Origin: Collinsella aerofaciens
Lineage (GTDB): Bacteria; Actinomycetota; Coriobacteriia; Coriobacteriales; Coriobacteriaceae
NCBI GenBank assembly: GCA_030841765.1
Contig: JAUUSS010000006.1
Span: forward strand, 1 to 40,426
Direction: 5' to 3'
Length of the DNA: 40,426 nucleotides
The notes beneath the pieces are model-generated. The model saw only the letters and a program-made list of their open reading frames with translations, was not told the DNA's origin and did no database searches. The position numbers and the translations under genes were made by a program. Of the stretch, positions 8,058 to 15,393 are shown in pieces; position 1 is the first letter of the stretch; each line of letters opens with the position of its first letter.

Positions 8058-9782
8058 CTACGAGCGCAGTGTAATTTTATCGCGCAGCGACTTGAGGTCT
8101 TCGGTGACGGTGCGGTCTTCCTGGATCATCTTCTGGACCTTTTTGTAGCTCGTGCTGACGGTCGAGTGGTTGCGGTTGCCAAATTCGGCGCCCACCGCCG
8201 TGGTCGTCATTTCGCACATCTCGATGGCCAGGTAGATAGCGATATGGCGTGCTTTGGCGATATTGGCGTTGCGGCGCGGGCCGATGAGCTCCTCGTGCGT
8301 CACGCCGTACTGCTCTTCGATGACGGACTGAACCGTCTGGACGTTGATCTTTTTGGCCGATGTGTCGAAGTACTGGCTGGCGATGGCGTCGATATCGTCA
8401 AAGGTGAGCTCTCCGCCCTCGCGCTCGCGGTCGCCCGCCTCGCCGGCGCAGCGCTCGCAAAAGCTCTCGAGTTCGCGGATGTTGGTGCCCGAGACCTCGG
8501 CCATGTGTTTAAAGTGCTCGTCGGTCAGGTGCCCGCCGTCGCCCCCATAGGCCGCCAGCAGTGAGTCGTCGCCCGCCTCGGGAGCGGCGACGATGGTGTT
8601 CTCGTAATAGCGCTGCAAGATCTTGTATTTCATCTCGTAGCTGGGCTCTGCGACCAGGCAGAGCATTCCGGCGTTGAAGCGGCTGGTCAGACGCTCGTCC
8701 ATGCTCAGGTCCTTGGGGGCGCGGTCTGCCGCGATGACGACCTTCTTGTTGTTGCGGATGAACTCGTCCATGAGCTGGAAAAAGTAGTCCACGCTCGCGC
8801 GCTTGCCGATGATGTTTTGGATGTCATCAATGATGAGCACATCCACGCCGTGGTACGCCTGCATGATGGGGGCGTTGCTCTTCTTTTGACGGTCGAACTC
8901 GGTCATCAGGTCGTCCAGATATGCCTGGGAGTTGGCATACTTGACCTTGATCTCGGGCGACTTCTCGGCGAGCTCGTTTTTGATGGCAAGCAGCAGGTGC
9001 GTCTTGCCCAGGCCCGATTTGCCGTAGATGAAAAGTGATGTGCATGTGCCGCGCTCGTCCGCGAGGGCGGCAAACTTGAGTGCCGAGCGATAGGCATGGC
9101 TGTTCTCGGGGCCGTAGACAAAGTTCTCAAAGGTAAATTTTGAGTTCGCGGCGAGCGGGGCTCCATCCGTATTCTGCTCGGCCGGCACGGTCGGTGCTGG
9201 CATGGGTGAAGCGGGGGTCGCAGCTTGCGTGGATTTAGTCGGCGCTCCGCCCTTCATCTGGTTCATCATGCGGCGAAAATCGTCGGCCGAGAGCGTGTTC
9301 TTGATTGCAATGCCCGAATCCGCGCCCGCCGCTGCGTCGTGAGCGATGGGCATGTGCGTGACGGGCGCGTTCGTTGGCGTCGCCGCCGCGGTCGGCAACG
9401 GTGCCATGGTTTCACGGGAAACATCGCTGTGCTGGTGCTCGATTGTCGGCACGTCGCTTGCGGAGGCTGGTACCGTCGGGGAAGCAGCGGAAGCCGTGGT
9501 GGGCGCCGTCGCGGCAGCGGATTCCGTCGCGGCACCTTGCGGCGCCACGATGTCGAGCGCGATCGGTGCAAAGGCGATTTCTTCCAGATAGGCCTCAATA
9601 GTCGGCTGATGCTTTTTGAGCTGCGCGATGGCAAAGCGCGAGGGAGCCTCGATCGTGAGCGTATCTTCGGTCAGGCTTATGGCGCGCGATTGCCCCAGCA
9701 TGTTGATGAGGCGTGCATCTTGGCCGTCGCGCTGGCAAAAGGCGATGGCATCCCCCAGGATGATGCTTGCTTCCTCGTCCAC
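8058..9782 (-). CDS. dnaA: Chromosomal replication initiator DnaA
   Basis: 574-aa initiator that binds oriC and melts it. Domain I covers about residues 1-80. Domain II is long and Ala/Pro/Thr-rich (about 81-212), which accounts for the excess over the usual ~450 aa. Domain III (AAA+) has Walker A GKSGLGKT (254-261) and Walker B VLIIDDIQ. Domain IV ends with GAEFGNRNHSTV where most DnaA proteins have GxxFGGRDHTTV, so several DNA-contacting positions differ. The GTG start at 9782 is preceded by GGGAGAG. The stop of the upstream minus-strand gene lies 15 bases away, so the two are probably one transcript. A parS-like site lies in the domain II coding sequence. Confidence 0.97.
   Translation of the reverse strand: MDEEASIILGDAIAFCQRDGQDARLINMLGQSRAISLTEDTLTIEAPSRFAIAQLKKHQPTIEAYLEEIAFAPIALDIVAPQGAATESAAATAPTTASAASPTVPASASDVPTIEHQHSDVSRETMAPLPTAAATPTNAPVTHMPIAHDAAAGADSGIAIKNTLSADDFRRMMNQMKGGAPTKSTQAATPASPMPAPTVPAEQNTDGAPLAANSKFTFENFVYGPENSHAYRSALKFAALADERGTCTSLFIYGKSGLGKTHLLLAIKNELAEKSPEIKVKYANSQAYLDDLMTEFDRQKKSNAPIMQAYHGVDVLIIDDIQNIIGKRASVDYFFQLMDEFIRNNKKVVIAADRAPKDLSMDERLTSRFNAGMLCLVAEPSYEMKYKILQRYYENTIVAAPEAGDDSLLAAYGGDGGHLTDEHFKHMAEVSGTNIRELESFCERCAGEAGDREREGGELTFDDIDAIASQYFDTSAKKINVQTVQSVIEEQYGVTHEELIGPRRNANIAKARHIAIYLAIEMCEMTTTAVGAEFGNRNHSTVSTSYKKVQKMIQEDRTVTEDLKSLRDKITLRS
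9408..9423. promoter_or_regulatory. Probable parS site inside dnaA
   Basis: GTTTCACGGGAAAC (9409-9422) matches the 14-base parS core GTTTCACGTGAAAC with one mismatch. It encodes VSRE of the variable DnaA linker, where protein constraint is weak. ParA/ParB are encoded 5 kb away and three perfect sites are present. Confidence 0.6.
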
Positions 9783-9797
9783 TGTCTCTCCCGTTCT

Positions 9798-11222
9798 TTA
9801 GCTCTGAGCTCGCACGCGAGCGGCGCCGAGTTCGGTCAGATGGTATTTCTGGCCATGCTTGATGACCAAGCCGGCCTGCGCCAAGTCATTGAGCGTGCGT
9901 GACCAAGTGGGGGCCGAGTTTCCAAACGCCCTCGCCAGATCGGTTGCACCGCACGCTTGATTTTGCGCCAGATAGCCCAGCGCGGCGTTGCCGCGATCGC
10001 TTACGAACACGTCCGGTTGTGGCTGCGCATACTGATTTGCTGCATTAGGATACATCATTTGAGCTGCTGGTTGTTGAGAACTCTGCATCGGCGGCATTTG
10101 CTGTTGAAAACTTTGAGGCCACTGTTGGTAAGGCTGCGGAGGCATCTGCTGGGCCCAGGGGTTGTACTGCTGCTGCGGCATCTGCTGGTACGGCTGCTGA
10201 TATCCTTGCTGGTACTGCTGCGGGAACTGCTGGCCGTACCCCAGTGGCGGCATCTGCTGATATGGATATCCTTGTTGGTACGGCTGATAGCCCATTTGCT
10301 GGCCACCCGGTGCGCCCGTCGCCTGCTGCATTGCTGCTGCATCCTGATCCGCCAGCGGCACGGCCTCTGGCATGTTTGGCGGCATCGACATCGATGTCGC
10401 CTGGGGCTCTTGTGTGGGAAGCATTCCGGGCTGCTGCATCTGCCTCACGGGGGGCTGCATCTGCTGCGTTGCCATGGGCTGCTGCGCAAAAGCTCCCGGC
10501 AGGGGATATGTGGGCTGCTCCGTCTCGGGCCGCACGGCAGCACCGCGTCCACCGGCGCGCTCGATTTCCTGCACGCGTTTAGGGTCCAGGCTTACCGTAA
10601 CCACGGTACCGCTACCCATGTTGTCTTCGATGGATACGGCACCGCCGGCGTTTTCCAAATACTCCTGCACCATGGGAAACCCTGCTCCGGTTCCACGGAT
10701 ATAGCGCTTCATCTTGCTGTTTGCGCTGGTAACGCCAAAGCCGAAAGCGCGTTCCTTGTCGTCGATGCCGGGTCCTTGGTCAGCAAAGCGGATGGTGTCT
10801 CCGCCGTCCAGAATCGAGATGATGGGCTCTGCAAAGTGTGCGTGGATAAAGTTTTCGACAATCTCGCGGATGACCATGAGCGAGATATGGCCACCTTGTT
10901 CTTTCATGCACTGGTAGACGGTGTTGGTCGTCTCTTCCAAATACGTGCGGACATCTTGCGGATCAATGACGATCACACGCGGTGTCGACAGCATGTCGTC
11001 ATAGACGGCGATGCGCGCGGCGTACATGGCTTTTGGCGCCTGCGTTGTCGTCTGTTCACCTTCGTCACGCTCTTCGCGCACGCCGGTGATGTGCTCGTTG
11101 TCGGGTGCCGGGTCTCCAGAATCGACCATGGTGTAAAAGTCGTCAGACATGCCGCTCGCAATCTTCCAAAAGGTTTCGAACAAATAGTAGCTCACCGTGC
11201 AATGTTTCTCATCTTTCGACAA
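9798..11222 (-). CDS. GHKL ATPase / Q-rich / winged-helix protein upstream of dnaA
   Basis: Not recognised as a named protein. An N-terminal GHKL ATPase domain (about residues 65-215) has an N-box IREIVENF (118-125), FADQGPGID (146-154) and GTGAGFPMV (177-185). It has no HisKA region, so it resembles SpoIIAB-type anti-sigma kinases more than a sensor kinase. About 170 residues (240-410) follow that are dominated by Gln, Pro, Met and Tyr and look disordered. The last 60 residues form a winged helix (ARAFGNSAPTWSRTLNDL recognition region, then LVIKHGQKYHLTELG). It lies 15 bases upstream of dnaA on the same strand, so it is probably co-transcribed. The start is uncertain: TTG 11222 is the longest form, with GTG 11195 and ATG 11150 as alternatives, each with a weak ribosome site. 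A role in controlling initiation or dnaA expression is only an inference from position. Confidence 0.85.
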   Translation of the reverse strand: MSKDEKHCTVSYYLFETFWKIASGMSDDFYTMVDSGDPAPDNEHITGVREERDEGEQTTTQAPKAMYAARIAVYDDMLSTPRVIVIDPQDVRTYLEETTNTVYQCMKEQGGHISLMVIREIVENFIHAHFAEPIISILDGGDTIRFADQGPGIDDKERAFGFGVTSANSKMKRYIRGTGAGFPMVQEYLENAGGAVSIEDNMGSGTVVTVSLDPKRVQEIERAGGRGAAVRPETEQPTYPLPGAFAQQPMATQQMQPPVRQMQQPGMLPTQEPQATSMSMPPNMPEAVPLADQDAAAMQQATGAPGGQQMGYQPYQQGYPYQQMPPLGYGQQFPQQYQQGYQQPYQQMPQQQYNPWAQQMPPQPYQQWPQSFQQQMPPMQSSQQPAAQMMYPNAANQYAQPQPDVFVSDRGNAALGYLAQNQACGATDLARAFGNSAPTWSRTLNDLAQAGLVIKHGQKYHLTELGAARVRAQS

Positions 11223-11231
11223 ACTTCCAAA

Positions 11232-11244
11232 ACCTGTTGAAAAC
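11232..11244 (+). promoter_or_regulatory. DnaA-box-like 13-mer, copy 2
   Basis: ACCTGTTGAAAAC, identical to the copies at 11285-11297 and, inverted, at 8033-8045. It is 10 bases upstream of the most distal possible start of the minus-strand gene, so DnaA binding here could affect its transcription. Confidence 0.55.
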
Positions 11245-11264
11245 TTTGGAAAACGGGCGAAAAG

Positions 11265-11273
11265 TTCTCAACA
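11265..11273 (-). promoter_or_regulatory. DnaA-box-like nonamer
   Basis: The minus strand reads TGTTGAGAA, one base from the TGTTGAAAA core of the neighbouring 13-mers, between the two copies. Confidence 0.4.
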
Positions 11274-11284
11274 TTGCCAACATG

Positions 11285-11297
11285 ACCTGTTGAAAAC
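11285..11297 (+). promoter_or_regulatory. DnaA-box-like 13-mer, copy 3
   Basis: ACCTGTTGAAAAC again, 53 bases from copy 2 in the same orientation. Confidence 0.55.
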
Positions 11298-11393
11298 TCG
11301 ATGAAATATCGTGAAAGGTTGCCATGAGGCGCAAATTTCGGTTGTGCTTATGGGGGAACCGTGTGAACTGCGCAACCTTTTACCTTTGATTTC

Positions 11394-11423
11394 TTGACAT
11401 TTGAACATTGATTTCCCTACAAT
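11394..11423 (+). promoter_or_regulatory. rpmH promoter
   Basis: TTGACA at 11394-11399 (perfect -35) and TACAAT at 11418-11423 (one mismatch -10) are 18 bases apart, about 70 bases upstream of the rpmH start. It is the best vegetative-type promoter in the window and drives the rightward ribosomal/secretion cluster. Confidence 0.8.
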
Positions 11424-11495
11424 CTTCAAGCTCACGTGTCTATATCTGCGTCCGCGTCCCCGCGGACACTCGAAATGCAGCAGGAGGAACTTAAG

Positions 11496-11630
11496 ATGAA
11501 GCGTACGTATCAGCCTAATAAGCGTAAGCGTGCCAAGACCCATGGCTTCCGTGCCCGTATGGCCACTAAGGGTGGTCGTGCCGTGCTCGCCCGTCGTCGT
11601 GCCAAGGGCCGCAAGCGTCTCACTGTCTAG
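11496..11630 (+). CDS. rpmH: 50S ribosomal protein L34
   Basis: 44-aa basic protein beginning MKRTYQPNKRKRAKTHGF and ending KGRKRLTV, the complete L34 family sequence. AGGAGG at 11482-11487, about 8 bases before the ATG at 11496, fixes the start; an in-frame upstream extension to 11436 has no family counterpart. The rpmH-rnpA pair next to dnaA is an old conserved linkage. Confidence 0.98.
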   Translation: MKRTYQPNKRKRAKTHGFRARMATKGGRAVLARRRAKGRKRLTV

Positions 11631-11650
11631 CAGCGATACACACATCTCGC

Positions 11651-11989
11651 ATGAAGACTATTAAGTCTCGGCAAGATTTCGAGCATGTGTTCAGTCAGGG
11701 GCGTCGTTTCAATCACCCTCTGATTCGAATGACCATATGTGAATCGGTTGGCGAAGGCGACTCCGGAAGGGTCGCCTTCGTTGGTGCTAAGCGACTCGGT
11801 TGTGCCGTCGTGCGCAACCGATCTAAGCGTGTGATGCGCGAGGCCGCCCGCAGCTGCGGATTTCCCGTTGCGGGTTATGACATCATCTTGTTTGCAACTC
11901 CCAAGACGAGGGTTTCCTCGCCGCAGGAGATGGACAAGGCGTTGCGTTCGCTTATGAAGCGCGCCGGCGTTGCCGGGGAGGAGCGATGA
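11651..11989 (+). CDS. rnpA: Ribonuclease P protein component
   Basis: 112-aa protein subunit of RNase P, which assists the catalytic RNA in removing tRNA 5' leaders. The N-terminal FEHVFSQGRRF and the signature AKRLGCAVVRNRSKRVMREA (about 52-73) with the RNR-type basic helix are present. Length is normal. It starts 20 bases after rpmH and its stop overlaps the yidD start by four bases (ATGA). Confidence 0.96.
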   Translation: MKTIKSRQDFEHVFSQGRRFNHPLIRMTICESVGEGDSGRVAFVGAKRLGCAVVRNRSKRVMREAARSCGFPVAGYDIILFATPKTRVSSPQEMDKALRSLMKRAGVAGEER

Positions 11990-12210
11990 GCAATCACGTT
12001 TTGCGACGTGTTGCCATCGCTCCTATTCGCATATATCAACAGGTTATTTCGCCCTTATTGCCTGACGCCTGCATTTATTACCCAACGTGCTCGCAATACG
12101 CCGTCCAGGCGATTGAGAAGCACGGTGTTTTGAGAGGCTGCTGGCTTGCCGTGAGGCGCATCGCTCGCTGCAATCCCCTGCACGTCGGCGGTTATGACCC
12201 TGTGCCCTAG
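11986..12210 (+). CDS. yidD: YidD, membrane protein insertion efficiency factor
   Basis: 74-aa protein with the family core IRIYQQVISPLLPDACIYYP followed by TCSQYAVQAIEKHG and a C-terminal CNPLHVGGYDPVP. The family sits at the inner membrane and helps YidC-dependent insertion. GGAGGAG lies just upstream of the ATG at 11986, and the start overlaps the rnpA stop, so coupling is likely. yidC follows directly. Confidence 0.95.
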   Translation: MSNHVLRRVAIAPIRIYQQVISPLLPDACIYYPTCSQYAVQAIEKHGVLRGCWLAVRRIARCNPLHVGGYDPVP

Positions 12211-12239
12211 TGGGCACTCGCTATCGGAGGAAAACTTAC

Positions 12240-13010
12240 ATGTGGGATTGGATCGTTAACATCCTTTTCGAGCTGCTCAAGCTCATCCAGACCTTTGCGG
12301 TCGACTGGGGCCTGTCCATCATCATCCTGGTGGTCATCATCCGTCTGCTGCTGACGCCGCTCATGCTCAAGTCGACAAAGTCGACGGCGCGCATGCAGGT
12401 GCTTCAGCCCAAGATGCTCGAGATCCAGGAGCGCTATGCCGACGATCCCCAGCGTCAGGCCGAGGAGATGCAGAAGTTCTACAGCGAGAACAAGTTCAAC
12501 CCCATGGCTGGCTGTCTGCCGCTGCTGATTCAGATGCCTATCCTGTTCGCCCTGTTTACATTGCTGCGCAACCTGCCGCAGTACTTTAACGACGGCACGT
12601 TCTCGTTCTTCAACATCCTGCCCGACCTGACCACCACGCCGAGCGCTTCCTTTGCCGATGGCTTTATGGTTGCACTGCCTGCGCTGGTTTGCCTGATCCT
12701 GTTCGCCGTCCTGACCCTGATTCCGCAGCTCTATATGTCGCGCAACCAGACCGGCCAGCAGGCTCAGAGCATGCGTATGATGGCCGTTGTCATGACGGTC
12801 ATGATGCTTTGGATGGGCTGGAGCCTTCCCGTTGGTGTTCTGCTGTACTACGACGTCTCGTCTGCTTGGCAGGTTATCCAGCAGATTTTTGTGACGCAGA
12901 AGGTTATCGAGAAGGCCAAGGCCGATGAGGAGGAGCGTCTCAAGAACGCGCCGCTGCAGGTTGAGGTCACTCGTCGAGAGAAGAAGCCGCGCCCGCACAA
13001 GAAGAAGTAG
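12240..13010 (+). CDS. yidC: Membrane protein insertase YidC/Oxa1
   Basis: 256-aa insertase of the short Gram-positive/actinobacterial form, without the large E. coli periplasmic domain. Hydrophobic segments lie near residues 20-40 (with the conserved Arg in VVIIRLLLTPL), 90-110, 135-165 and 180-215, and a Lys/Arg-rich tail ends RPHKKK. GGAGG at 12226-12230, nine bases before ATG 12240, decides the start; an upstream GTG at 12210 would add ten residues without family support. No lipobox is seen, unlike many Firmicutes SpoIIIJ proteins. Confidence 0.96.
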   Translation: MWDWIVNILFELLKLIQTFAVDWGLSIIILVVIIRLLLTPLMLKSTKSTARMQVLQPKMLEIQERYADDPQRQAEEMQKFYSENKFNPMAGCLPLLIQMPILFALFTLLRNLPQYFNDGTFSFFNILPDLTTTPSASFADGFMVALPALVCLILFAVLTLIPQLYMSRNQTGQQAQSMRMMAVVMTVMMLWMGWSLPVGVLLYYDVSSAWQVIQQIFVTQKVIEKAKADEEERLKNAPLQVEVTRREKKPRPHKKK

Positions 13011-13027
13011 TGGGATATCAATCTTAT

Positions 13028-13040
13028 TTAGGTACCTAAC
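13028..13040. repeat. Palindrome TTAGGTACCTAA(C), copy 1
   Basis: A perfect 12-base palindrome between yidC and the jag ribosome site. The same 13 bases recur at 16532-16544, right at the end of the parAB operon. I see no other copy in the window. Confidence 0.6.
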
Positions 13041-13054
13041 TTTTGGAGTACGTT

Positions 13055-13624
13055 ATGTCTGAAGAGATCATCGAGGATATGCTTGAGGAGGTTGCCCCGC
13101 AGGTCGCGGGCGATTATCCCGAGATTGCACAGCGCTACAAGGCTGGTGAAGAGCTGACCGATGAGGAGCTCGACACCATTGCCGATGTTGCGATTTCCAT
13201 CCTGCGTTCCATCCTTTCGCACTTCGATGCCGCCAACTCTCCTATCGATGAGTATGAGGGTGACGAGGGTGAGCTGATTCTGGATGTAACGGCTCCCGAT
13301 CTTGCTGTTCTCATTGGCCGTCATGGTCGCACCCTTGATGCCCTTCAGGTTATGTTCTCTTTGCTGGTGAGCCGCAAGCTTGGCTTTAGGTATCCGGTTG
13401 TAGTGGACGTCGAGGGATACAAGAGCCGCCGTCAGGACAAGGTTGCCTCCATGGCTCAGTCTGCTGCCGAGCGCGCCATCCGCACTCACAAGAGTGTTTC
13501 GCTTCCGCCCATGAATGCCTACGAGCGCCGACTGGTTCACATTGCACTTCGTGGCAATGATGCGGTCGATACTCATTCTGAGGGTTCTGACCCTGATCGC
13601 CATGTAGTGATTGTTGCTCGATAA
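13055..13624 (+). CDS. khpB: KhpB/Jag family RNA-binding protein
   Basis: 189-aa protein with an acidic N-terminus (about 1-65), a KH domain holding IGRHGRTLDALQ (about 90-105) and a C-terminal R3H domain (PPMNAYERRLVHIAL to VDTHSEGSDPDRHVVI). Family members bind small RNAs and mRNAs and affect cell-envelope growth. The basic Jag-N domain of B. subtilis Jag is absent and replaced by an acidic segment. The ATG at 13055 has GGAG six bases upstream. A terminator follows directly. Confidence 0.9.
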   Translation: MSEEIIEDMLEEVAPQVAGDYPEIAQRYKAGEELTDEELDTIADVAISILRSILSHFDAANSPIDEYEGDEGELILDVTAPDLAVLIGRHGRTLDALQVMFSLLVSRKLGFRYPVVVDVEGYKSRRQDKVASMAQSAAERAIRTHKSVSLPPMNAYERRLVHIALRGNDAVDTHSEGSDPDRHVVIVAR

Positions 13625-13644
13625 TCTACTCGAGCTTATGCTAA

Positions 13645-13674
13645 GGGGACGTGGTTTCCACGTCCCCTTTTTTT
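13645..13674 (+). terminator. Terminator of the rpmH-khpB cluster
   Basis: GGGGACGTGG (13645-13654) pairs perfectly with CCACGTCCCC (13658-13667) around a three-base loop, followed by seven T residues. Confidence 0.93.
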
Positions 13675-13720
13675 GTCAAAAGTTCTCGATACACTGATTT
13701 TTGTCAGAAAGGAGCTTTCG

Positions 13721-14458
13721 TTGTTAGCACTTACTGATCAGCAGGCTGACGAGATGTTGTGTCGTCTAACTTCCTATTGCAAAGAGTATTCCTTGAGCGT
13801 AACTGATGTTGAGCTGAGGAAATGTATTCAGCATTTGGATTTGGTTCTGGAAATAAATAAGACAACCAATCTCACCCGTATTCTTAACGTAGAAGATGCT
13901 GCAGTACTTCATATCCTCGACTCACTTGTTTTGCTCCCTTATATCAATAAGGCTCCTGAGGGAGCTTTGCTCGATATGGGAACAGGTGCGGGCTTCCCTG
14001 GTATTCCATTAACCATAACCACGCATCGTAAAGCAACTTATATTGACTCTGTTGGCAAGAAGGTTGATGCAGTCAATTCCTTTGTCCATGCTCTTGGATT
14101 GAAACATGCTCAAGCGGTCCATGATCGTCTTGAAGAATATGCTCGAAGCCATAAGAAGCAGTTCTCTGTCGTAACCGCCCGCGCACTGGCCCCTTTACCG
14201 ATTCTCGTTGAGTATGCGGCGCCGTACCTCAAGGATGGAGGGCTATTTGTTATCACCAAAGGCAATCCTTCGGATGAGGAGCTTGCTTCCGGCATGTCAG
14301 CAGCAAAGATTTGCGGCTTCACTTTGCTTCTGAATGACGCTATCGATTTGCCTGAGGGCCTGGGCCACAGGGAGTTCATTGTTCTTAAGAAGAGTCATCC
14401 AGCATCCGTTTCATTGCCTCGTGCAAATGGCATGGCCAAGAAGAATCCGCTTGCCTAG
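13721..14458 (+). CDS. rsmG: 16S rRNA (guanine-527-N7)-methyltransferase RsmG
   Basis: 245-aa SAM-dependent methyltransferase that modifies G527 in the 16S 530 loop; loss in other bacteria gives low-level streptomycin resistance. The SAM-binding motif LLDMGTGAGFPGIPL (about 83-97) and NLTRI upstream are typical, as is VVTARALAPL. I chose TTG 13721 because GAAAGGAG sits six bases before it; a TTG at 13673 lies in the U-tract of the preceding terminator. A short basic tail (NGMAKKNPLA) exceeds the usual length. Base composition drops visibly from here through parB. Confidence 0.94.
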   Translation: MLALTDQQADEMLCRLTSYCKEYSLSVTDVELRKCIQHLDLVLEINKTTNLTRILNVEDAAVLHILDSLVLLPYINKAPEGALLDMGTGAGFPGIPLTITTHRKATYIDSVGKKVDAVNSFVHALGLKHAQAVHDRLEEYARSHKKQFSVVTARALAPLPILVEYAAPYLKDGGLFVITKGNPSDEELASGMSAAKICGFTLLLNDAIDLPEGLGHREFIVLKKSHPASVSLPRANGMAKKNPLA

Positions 14459-14459
14459 A

Positions 14460-14475
14460 TGTTTCACGTGAAACA
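14460..14475. promoter_or_regulatory. parS site 1
   Basis: TGTTTCACGTGAAACA, a perfect 16-base palindrome identical to the bacterial parS consensus, directly after the rsmG stop. Confidence 0.95.
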
Positions 14476-14498
14476 TAATGGATACTAACAGCTTGCAG

Positions 14499-14514
14499 TG
14501 TTTCACGTGAAACA
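14499..14514. promoter_or_regulatory. parS site 2
   Basis: Second perfect TGTTTCACGTGAAACA, starting exactly 39 bases after site 1. Confidence 0.95.
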
Positions 14515-14537
14515 TGGCGGTTGATATCGAATCGGAA

Positions 14538-14553
14538 TGTTTCACGTGAAACA
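14538..14553. promoter_or_regulatory. parS site 3
   Basis: Third perfect TGTTTCACGTGAAACA, again exactly 39 bases on and 39 bases before the parA start. ParB loading here may also regulate parAB transcription. Confidence 0.95.
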
Positions 14554-14592
14554 TCCTCCGTTTGACAGCTTTAATACACACCAGGAGGGACC

Positions 14593-15393
14593 GTGGGATT
14601 TCGCGACGTTAAGCGTTCTAAGAGCGCAAAAGACACGCGTATCATTGCTATCATCAACCAAAAAGGCGGCGTAGGTAAGTCCACCACAGCTGTAAACCTT
14701 GCAGCAGCGTTGGGCGAACAGGGACGAAAGACGCTCATTGTTGATTTTGACCCGCAGGGTAATAGTACGAGTGGTTTTGGAATCGAAAAAGAAGAACTCG
14801 ATCACTGCATCTACGATGCATTGTTGAATGATGTGCCGGCCGAATCGCTTGTTCTTGATACGAATTGCAAAAAGGTATTCGTAATTCCAGCTACCATCCA
14901 GCTTGCAGGCGCTGAAATCGAGCTCGTAAGCGCAATTGCACGTGAAACCCGCCTCAAAGATTTGCTTGAGCCGATTCAGGACGAGTTCGATTTTATTTTC
15001 ATTGACTGTCCTCCTTCGCTCGGCCTGCTTACTATCAACGCCTTGACCGCAGCGGATAGCGTTTTGATTCCGATCCAGTGCGAGTATTACGCACTCGAGG
15101 GCGTTACGAAGCTGCTTGAGTCTATGAAGATGGTTAAATCACGTCTTAACAAGGGCTTAGACACCTATGGTGTGCTTATGACCATGTATGACTCGCGTAC
15201 TTCACTATCGAATCAGGTTGTTGAGGAGGTTCAATCGTACTTTGGTGATAAGGCGTTTAAGACGCTAATCCCCCGTACGGTTAAAATCTCCGAAGCTCCG
15301 TCTTTTGGAGAACCGGTAATTACCTATGCACCTCAAAATAAGGGTGCAAAAGCATATATGAACCTTGCAAAAGAGGTGATCAAGCGTGCCTAG
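14593..15393 (+). CDS. parA: Chromosome partitioning ATPase ParA (Soj)
   Basis: 266-aa Walker-type ATPase that binds DNA nonspecifically in its ATP form and moves ParB-parS complexes; in B. subtilis Soj also acts on DnaA. The deviant Walker A KGGVGKST is at residues 24-31, IVDFDPQGN holds the A' Asp, and FIDCPPSLG is Walker B. GTG 14593 has AGGAGG five bases upstream. The end overlaps parB by eight bases. Confidence 0.97.
   Translation: MGFRDVKRSKSAKDTRIIAIINQKGGVGKSTTAVNLAAALGEQGRKTLIVDFDPQGNSTSGFGIEKEELDHCIYDALLNDVPAESLVLDTNCKKVFVIPATIQLAGAEIELVSAIARETRLKDLLEPIQDEFDFIFIDCPPSLGLLTINALTAADSVLIPIQCEYYALEGVTKLLESMKMVKSRLNKGLDTYGVLMTMYDSRTSLSNQVVEEVQSYFGDKAFKTLIPRTVKISEAPSFGEPVITYAPQNKGAKAYMNLAKEVIKRA

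Larger units (their letters stand above)
11223..11393. other. Candidate origin box cluster (orf474-rpmH gap)
   Basis: The gap between the leftward orf474-dnaA unit and rightward rpmH holds two direct copies of ACCTGTTGAAAAC (11232, 11285) and an inverted TTCTCAACA (11265-11273). Gene orientation switches here from minus to plus. With the dnaA-dnaN gap this would form a bipartite origin. The clustered boxes could also autoregulate the dnaA unit. Confidence 0.6.

Noticed and set aside
6344..8074. Open frame of 576 codons opposite recF, dnaN and the origin gap
   Set aside because: It spans two certain genes on the other strand and an intergenic region; composition is that of a shadow frame.
13673..13720. 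Earlier TTG start for rsmG
   Set aside because: It lies in the terminator U-tract, while TTG 13721 has a strong GAAAGGAG six bases upstream.
14562..14567. TTGACA as a parA -35 element
   Set aside because: A -10 at proper spacing would fall on the parA ribosome binding site and nothing there resembles one.
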